A stretch of 9,837 bases of DNA from JACRBK01 sp964427955 (lineage in GTDB: Bacteria > Chloroflexota > Anaerolineae > Aggregatilineales > Aggregatilineaceae). Made by a program: the position numbers and the translations under genes. Positions 7,292 to 9,837 of the stretch are shown piece after piece (positions within the stretch are counted from its first letter, which is position 1; every line of letters starts with the position of its first letter). Under the pieces are notes generated by a model. The model was not told the origin of the DNA and ran no database searches. It saw nothing but the letters and a program-made list of their open reading frames with translations. The stretch covers positions 1 through 9,837 of the forward strand of contig CAYRWY010000211.1 of assembly GCA_964427955.1 (NCBI GenBank), read 5' to 3'.

Positions 7292-8302
7292 CTATGGATA
7301 GGCTTGTGCGGACGACTGACGAACGACCAGATGAGTAGGCATGTTGACGAGTTGAGGTGGCGCGCCCCCGATGGCGGCAAACAAAAGCTGCGCCGACAGT
7401 TGGCCGATCTCGACGCCGACCTGGCTGATCGTCGTCAAGGGGGGCACGAAGGAAGAAGACATGGGAATGTCGTCATAACCGACGACGGAGAGATCGTGCG
7501 GGACGCTGCGGCCCATCTCGCGCGCCTGCTGGATCGCGCCCATCGCCATACGGTCGCTCAGGCAGACCAGCGCCGTCAGATCGGGGTGTTCGGTCAGGAG
7601 CCGCGCCGCGCCTTTGGCCCCGCTGGGAGTGGACCAATCCCCCTCGGCCAGGGGCAGGCTCGCATACTCCACCCCGGCAGCTTCTGCCGCCGCGCGCAGT
7701 CCCTCCAACCGCCTGGGCACGCACAGGTGCATATTTTCGGGCACGCTGAGGATGCCAATGCGGCGGTGTCCCAGATCCAGCAAATGCTGCATGGCCTGGA
7801 AGCCGCCCGACCGGTCATCGCTGCACACCTGGAAATCGCAGGCATGATAGCCGATGGCAACGGCGGGGATGCCTTTTTCGGCCACCGGCTTGAGCACCGA
7901 CACCACCGGAATGCTGTCCAGCGCGATCACCCCGTCGAGATAGCCGCTGAGGATCAGCCGCTTGTAATTCTCGTCCGGCCCATTTTCGGACAGGTGCGGC
8001 GTGCTGAGCAGCAGGTTGTAGCCGCGCTGGCTGCTTTCGGTTTCGATCCCTTGCAGGATGGTCAGGACGAGCGGATCGGTGAAAAAGGCGTCGTACACGT
8101 AGGGGAACACGACGGCGATGATGAAGGTCTTGCCGCGCGACAACGCCCGCGCCGCCAGGTGAGGGATATAGCCCAATTCCTCCACGGCCTGCATAACCTT
8201 CGCCCGGGTCGCCTCGGTGAAGTAGGGCGTATTCGACAGGACCTTCGACACGGTGGCCGTCGAGACACCGGCCCGGCGAGCAACATCTTCCAAAGTGGGC
8301 AT
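7292..8302 (-). CDS. LacI-family transcriptional repressor
   Basis: Sugar-responsive repressor of 336 residues, the usual family length. The N-terminal helix-turn-helix is TLEDVARRAGVSTATVSKVL (3-22). The hinge helix is about 48-57 (HLAARALSRG), with Leu54 placed to intercalate at the operator centre. The periplasmic-binding-protein-like effector domain follows from about 60, with recognisable landmarks RRLEGLRAA (197-205), CLSDRMAMGA (247-256, Asp250 a likely effector ligand) and GYDDIPMSS (275-283). ATG 8302 is fixed by the position of the DNA-binding domain; its ribosome-binding site (AGG) is weak, fitting low expression. It is the first gene of the transporter operon, 82 bp before the binding-protein gene, and two operator-like palindromes lie in its leader, so autoregulation is likely. 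The inducer is presumably the transported sugar or a derivative. Confidence 0.94.
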   Translation of the reverse strand: MPTLEDVARRAGVSTATVSKVLSNTPYFTEATRAKVMQAVEELGYIPHLAARALSRGKTFIIAVVFPYVYDAFFTDPLVLTILQGIETESSQRGYNLLLSTPHLSENGPDENYKRLILSGYLDGVIALDSIPVVSVLKPVAEKGIPAVAIGYHACDFQVCSDDRSGGFQAMQHLLDLGHRRIGILSVPENMHLCVPRRLEGLRAAAEAAGVEYASLPLAEGDWSTPSGAKGAARLLTEHPDLTALVCLSDRMAMGAIQQAREMGRSVPHDLSVVGYDDIPMSSSFVPPLTTISQVGVEIGQLSAQLLFAAIGGAPPQLVNMPTHLVVRQSSAQAYP

Positions 8303-8345
8303 GGCCAGAACCTGCGAACACTAAATAGGTCGAAATACTAATTAG

Positions 8346-8359
8346 GTTAAGCGCTTAAC
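8346..8359. promoter_or_regulatory. Operator O1, perfect 14-bp palindrome
   Basis: GTTAAGCGCTTAAC is a perfect palindrome with a central CpG, the form typical of LacI-family operators, where the hinge-helix leucine inserts at the central step. It lies about 62-75 bases downstream of the predicted transcription start of the regulator gene, in its leader, and 44 bp upstream of the ATG. It is probably bound by the adjacent LacI-type protein. Confidence 0.75.
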
Positions 8360-8407
8360 TAGCGCGAAAAACAATTTTCGTCCGCGTAGAGCTTTCTCAC
8401 TGCAAAC

Positions 8408-8425
8408 TAGTTAAGCCCTTAACTA
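8408..8425. promoter_or_regulatory. Operator O2, 18-bp inverted repeat over the transcription start
   Basis: TAGTTAAGCCCTTAACTA is an inverted repeat perfect over eight bases each side except the central CC. Its core differs from O1 by one base (CC in place of CG), while its arms are longer. It begins just downstream of the predicted -10 box (8428-8433) and covers the likely start at about 8421, the classic place for repression. The centre-to-centre distance to O1 is 64 bp. Confidence 0.8.
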
Positions 8426-8427
8426 AA

Positions 8428-8456
8428 AGAATATAAGAAATTTCCGGCGCCGTCAA
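8428..8456 (-). promoter_or_regulatory. Promoter of the LacI-transporter operon
   Basis: On the minus strand TTGACG (8451-8456, five of six to consensus) and TATTCT (8428-8433, four of six) are separated by 17 bases. Transcription would start near 8421, inside operator O2, giving a leader of roughly 120 bases. The stretch around it is clearly more AT-rich than the flanking genes. Confidence 0.7.
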
Positions 8457-8509
8457 GCCCTCGATCTCATGTTTCCCATTAGACGTATTCCAAAACTTGT
8501 GATCATCGG

Positions 8510-8538
8510 TTGGCTTAACCAGTGAAATCATGTACAAT
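8510..8538 (+). promoter_or_regulatory. Promoter of the spoVS-like gene
   Basis: TTGGCT (8510-8515, four of six) and TACAAT (8533-8538, five of six) are separated by 17 bases. Transcription would start near 8545, about 64 bases before the ATG at 8609. It points away from the operon promoter, so the 306-bp intergenic region (8303-8608) serves both directions. A single CTTAAC half-site overlaps this promoter, but its partner arm is missing. Confidence 0.55.
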
Positions 8539-8584
8539 GAGGAAGGTAAGCGACTTGGGCGCACCAATTGCACGTATTCACTGT

Positions 8585-8598
8585 TGACGAGTCCGTCA
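8585..8598 (+). promoter_or_regulatory. Small hairpin abutting the spoVS ribosome-binding site
   Basis: TGACG and CGTCA form a perfect 5-bp stem with a 4-base loop, immediately before GGGGG (8599-8603), which is part of the Shine-Dalgarno sequence. It could tune translation but is short enough to occur by chance. Confidence 0.3.
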
Positions 8599-8608
8599 GG
8601 GGGCTACT

Positions 8609-8932
8609 ATGCAACCAACGCATCCACCTCAACTGGCTCCTGAGGAGGTTTTTACTAACGAGCCTAGAACGGTCGATATCATCAAGGTATCGGCCCGCTC
8701 ACGCTCGACTGCGGTCGCAGGCGCGATTGCGGGGGTCGTGCGAGAGCACAATCGTGCAGAAGTCCAAGCTATCGGGGCCGGGGCAGTTAATCAGGCGATC
8801 AAAGCTGTGGCAATTGCACGTGGGTACCTTCTGGAAGACAAGATCGATGTCGTCGTGATCCCCTTCTTCACTGAGGTTACGATTGACGACCAGGAACGCA
8901 CGGCAGTGCGTATGGTGGTCGAACCCCGCTAA
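8609..8932 (+). CDS. spoVS: Stage V sporulation protein S (SpoVS) family protein
   Basis: Small cytoplasmic protein of 107 residues with the very conserved SpoVS core from about residue 22 to the end: DIIKVSARSRSTAVAGAIAG (23-42), EVQAIGAGAVNQAIKAVAIA (51-70) and ERTAVRMVVEPR (96-107). SpoVS is known from Bacillus, where it affects septation and spore coat and cortex formation, and the family also occurs widely in non-sporulating bacteria such as Thermus, where its job is unclear. The fold resembles Alba-type nucleic-acid-binding proteins. Bacillus SpoVS is about 86 residues; this protein has roughly 20 extra polar, proline-rich residues at the N-terminus. ATG 8609 is supported by an AGGGGG ribosome-binding site, so the extension is probably real. 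No other sporulation gene is visible. It is divergent from the LacI-type gene and upstream of the glycosyltransferase gene. Confidence 0.92.
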   Translation: MQPTHPPQLAPEEVFTNEPRTVDIIKVSARSRSTAVAGAIAGVVREHNRAEVQAIGAGAVNQAIKAVAIARGYLLEDKIDVVVIPFFTEVTIDDQERTAVRMVVEPR

Positions 8933-8946
8933 CGGGTTGCCACGTT

Positions 8947-9001
8947 CCTTCGCCGCAGGACGGCCTTTGATCGGCGCGTATCGAAGGCTGTTCAGTTTTT
9001 T
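8947..9001 (+). terminator. Possible weak terminator after spoVS
   Basis: CCTTCG (8947-8952) pairs with CGAAGG (8982-8987). The enclosed 29 bases contain smaller GCC/GGC pairings, and a run of six T (8996-9001) follows eight bases after the stem. The long branched loop and the gap before the T-run make it a poor intrinsic terminator, so some read-through into the next gene is plausible. Confidence 0.3.
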
Positions 9002-9017
9002 AAAGTCCATTGATCTT

Positions 9018-9837
9018 ATGCCCAAGCTTAAGTTCGATCCGGTGCGCCCAGCCTCTCTCTCCGCGATTTCCTCCCCTGGCATCCCCCTTCTCATGACTGG
9101 ACTGGTCCTGGCAGGGGTGTATGCTGCCACGCTCCAGACACAGATCAGCGGCAGCTTTCGAGAAACCAGCCCGGCCAGCATCCTCAAAAACGAATACATC
9201 AAAGATGTCTCCGAGATTCAGGTCGCGCTGAACGTGTGGGGGACGATCCACCACACCGGCTATCCGCTGTTCGCCCTGCTCGGCAACCTGTTTACGCTGC
9301 CCTTCCGCGCCGTGGGGATCGAGCCGGCGGCGGCGGCCAGCCTGTACGCGGCGAGCTGGGGCGTCGTGCTGCTCGTCAGCTTTGGGCTGCTGGTGGCGCG
9401 GCTGACCGGACGGCCCCTGCTGGCTGGCGTGACGGTCCTGCTGCTGGGCACGGCGCGCTCGATCTGGATTCACAACGTGATCGCGGAAGTCTACAGCATG
9501 AGCATGGCGCTCACGGCGCTGCTGCTGCTGGTCGCGCTGTGGCCCGCGCCCTGGACCGGGGCGTGGAGCGTGCGGCGGCGCGTGCTGTGGCTGGCGCTCC
9601 TGGGTGGGATCGGCGTGGCCCATCACCGGGCGGTGGTCTTCATCGCGCCGGGGCTGCTGCTCGCCGTCTGGTCACACCGCCGTGAGGATCGCGACTTCTG
9701 GCGCCGCACCGTCCCCCAGGCGTTGGGACTGGGATTGGCGGGTTTTCTTCCGTATATCTATCTGCCGCTGCGCGCGTGGCAGCACGGCTCCTGGGTCTAC
9801 GGCGAGTTACCGACCCAGCAGTGGGTGGACAATTTCC
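9018..9837 (+). CDS. DUF2723 / GT-C type membrane glycosyltransferase, 3' end outside window
   Basis: Partial protein: 273 complete codons, open to the window end. It is a polytopic membrane protein resembling the DUF2723 family, GT-C fold enzymes related to protein O-mannosyltransferases that use lipid-linked sugars on the outer face of the membrane. Recognisable blocks are HHTGYPLFALLGNLFTLPF (78-96), the preceding acidic loop KDVSEI (62-67), which could hold the GT-C acidic residue, VIAEVYSMSMALTALLLLVA (154-173), GVAHHRAVVFIAPGLLL (199-215) and GFLPYIYLPLRAW (242-254). Hydrophobic helices lie at about 23-40, 82-98, 110-128, 133-150, 160-176, 188-215 and 234-250. ATG 9018 lacks a clear ribosome-binding site; Met26 (9093) is an in-frame alternative and no better. 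It lies 85 bp after spoVS. Family identification is by motif memory; substrate and acceptor are unknown. Confidence 0.8.
   Translation, partial: MPKLKFDPVRPASLSAISSPGIPLLMTGLVLAGVYAATLQTQISGSFRETSPASILKNEYIKDVSEIQVALNVWGTIHHTGYPLFALLGNLFTLPFRAVGIEPAAAASLYAASWGVVLLVSFGLLVARLTGRPLLAGVTVLLLGTARSIWIHNVIAEVYSMSMALTALLLLVALWPAPWTGAWSVRRRVLWLALLGGIGVAHHRAVVFIAPGLLLAVWSHRREDRDFWRRTVPQALGLGLAGFLPYIYLPLRAWQHGSWVYGELPTQQWVDNF

Noticed and set aside
7210..7380. Upstream extension of the binding-protein frame by 57 codons
   Set aside because: It would overlap the regulator gene and place 57 residues before a textbook signal peptide; the ATG at 7209 has its own AGGAG.
7280..8341. Long plus-strand open frame opposite the LacI-type gene
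   Set aside because: Low-complexity Arg/His/Gln-rich translation with no recognisable domain; the opposite strand encodes a full-length LacI-family protein with intact motifs.
8365..8380. CGAAAA-ACAA-TTTTCG inverted repeat between the two operators
   Set aside because: A 6-bp stem in AT-rich leader sequence, unrelated to the operator consensus and not followed by a T-tract, so no function can be supported.
8506..8520. Third operator for the LacI-type regulator in the spoVS promoter
   Set aside because: Only the right arm CTTAAC is present; the left arm does not match GTTAAG. It may be chance or at most a weak half-site.
8581..8608. Resemblance of the spoVS leader (TTGACGAGTCCGTCA) to the hammerhead ribozyme core CUGANGAGUCC
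   Set aside because: The invariant GAAA is absent, the first core base is wrong, and no flanking stems I and III can be drawn. It is better read as a simple 5-bp hairpin.

Overview
The window is high-GC bacterial chromosomal DNA with ordinary housekeeping and transport genes and one assembly gap of exactly 100 N (3490-3589). The gene mix suggests Chloroflexota, probably an Anaerolineae-like lineage: a SpoVS-family protein, a DUF2723/GT-C membrane glycosyltransferase, a TPR-membrane protein next to a rhomboid protease, and a CUT1-type sugar ABC operon led by a LacI-type regulator. This assignment is inferred from gene content only; there is no rRNA or other phylogenetic marker.

Layout. (1) 1-1077, minus: homoserine dehydrogenase, lacking only its last few codons at the window edge. 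(2) 1078-1205: divergent promoter region. (3) 1206-3434, plus: a two-gene unit of a TPR protein with C-terminal membrane helices and a rhomboid protease. (4) 3435-3589: a short heptad repeat, then the gap. (5) 3590-8302, minus: a sugar-uptake operon transcribed in the order LacI-family regulator, secreted substrate-binding protein, MalF-like permease with an unusual N-terminal membrane extension, MalG-like permease (last residues lost in the gap). No ATPase gene is visible. (6) 8303-8608: an AT-rich divergent intergenic region with a good minus-strand promoter, two inverted-repeat operators 64 bp apart centre to centre, and a plus-strand promoter for spoVS. (7) 8609-8932, plus: SpoVS-family protein. 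(8) 9018 to the end, plus: DUF2723-type glycosyltransferase, truncated by the window.

How it fits together. The LacI-type repressor probably represses its own promoter and with it the whole transporter operon, because one operator covers the predicted transcription start and the second lies about six helical turns downstream in the leader. A perfect 11-bp hairpin between the binding-protein and permease genes is placed like the malE-malF hairpin of enteric bacteria and could give more binding protein than permease. The TPR and rhomboid genes are 18 bp apart and probably co-transcribed.

I see no clearly new system such as a defence locus, CRISPR array, mobile element or novel RNA. The features most worth following are the operator pair, the extended MalF-like permease, and the TPR-rhomboid pairing.
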